From assembly GCF_001941845.1 (NCBI RefSeq), contig NZ_CP018870.1, positions 6,548,001-6,612,000 of the forward strand: a stretch of 64,000 bases of DNA, in the 5' to 3' direction. Shown here in pieces: positions 64,000-64,000 of the stretch. The position numbers and the translations under genes were made by a program. Origin of the DNA: Streptomyces sp. TN58 (GTDB taxonomy: Bacteria; Actinomycetota; Actinomycetes; Streptomycetales; Streptomycetaceae). The notes under the pieces are model-generated. The model saw nothing but the letters and a program-made list of their open reading frames with translations. It had not been told where the DNA came from and searched no databases. Positions within the stretch are counted from its first letter, which is position 1. Each line of letters starts with the position of its first letter.

Positions 64000-64000
64000 G

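Overview
The window is very GC-rich actinomycete chromosome, most likely Streptomyces. The evidence is the near-universal G/C third codon position, frequent GTG/TTG starts, and typical streptomycete gene sets: ectABCD with hydroxyectoine, egtABCD, a second fused SecDF, DUF6230/DUF6114 membrane proteins, a sortase substrate ending in LAxTG, a DmdR-type iron box and a sigma-R-type promoter. No rRNA, tRNA, CRISPR array or complete insertion sequence was seen. Starts were chosen from ribosome-binding sites and gene overlaps.

Left part (1-21 kb). A UvrA-like ABC excinuclease is cut by the left edge. It is followed by a decayed aconitase tail, a MarR regulator, and a minus-strand locus carrying ectoine/hydroxyectoine synthesis (ectA-B-C-D) and then a matching uptake transporter (ehuB-C-D-A). 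Next is a two-gene unit (coiled-coil protein plus dynamin-like GTPase) convergent with a Gly/Ser/Glu repeat protein. A cell-envelope and regulation block follows: a short MreB-like protein, two DksA/TraR zinc-finger proteins, a NarL-type two-component system, a small exported protein and a SecD-SecF fusion.

Middle part (21-48 kb). This holds a HAD phosphatase, dodecin, a sugar-binding lipoprotein behind a DasR-like palindrome, the ergothioneine operon egtA-B-C-D, a bacterial PARG-like protein ending in a perfect 50-nt palindrome, a lone PemK/MazF toxin-like protein, and metabolic genes (O-methyltransferase, amidase, thiolase, aldehyde dehydrogenase). Then come a thioredoxin and a disulfide oxidoreductase, the thioredoxin behind a sigma-R-like promoter, and an iron-boxed secreted pair whose second member is a wall-anchored beta-propeller. 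A frameshifted metallophosphoesterase, a DUF6230/DUF6114/secreted-protein operon, a MerR regulator, an RlmG-like methyltransferase, a TPR protein and a pirin complete this part.

Right part (48-64 kb) looks accessory. A less GC-rich, tightly overlapping three-gene operon (48701-52367) is recognisable as an ABC-three-component (ABC-3C) conflict system: a Cap4-like nuclease effector, a middle component and a DUF3732 SMC-like ATPase. It abuts a cysteine desulfurase gene cut off after about 106 codons. That stump belongs to a persulfide module (ArsR-rhodanese fusion, metallo-beta-lactamase/rhodanese protein, MFS transporter). Beyond it are decayed genes (peroxiredoxin, DM13, a regulator N-terminus), a secreted DNRLRE-vanadium haloperoxidase fusion, a slipin, and a GH15 glucoamylase cut by the right edge.
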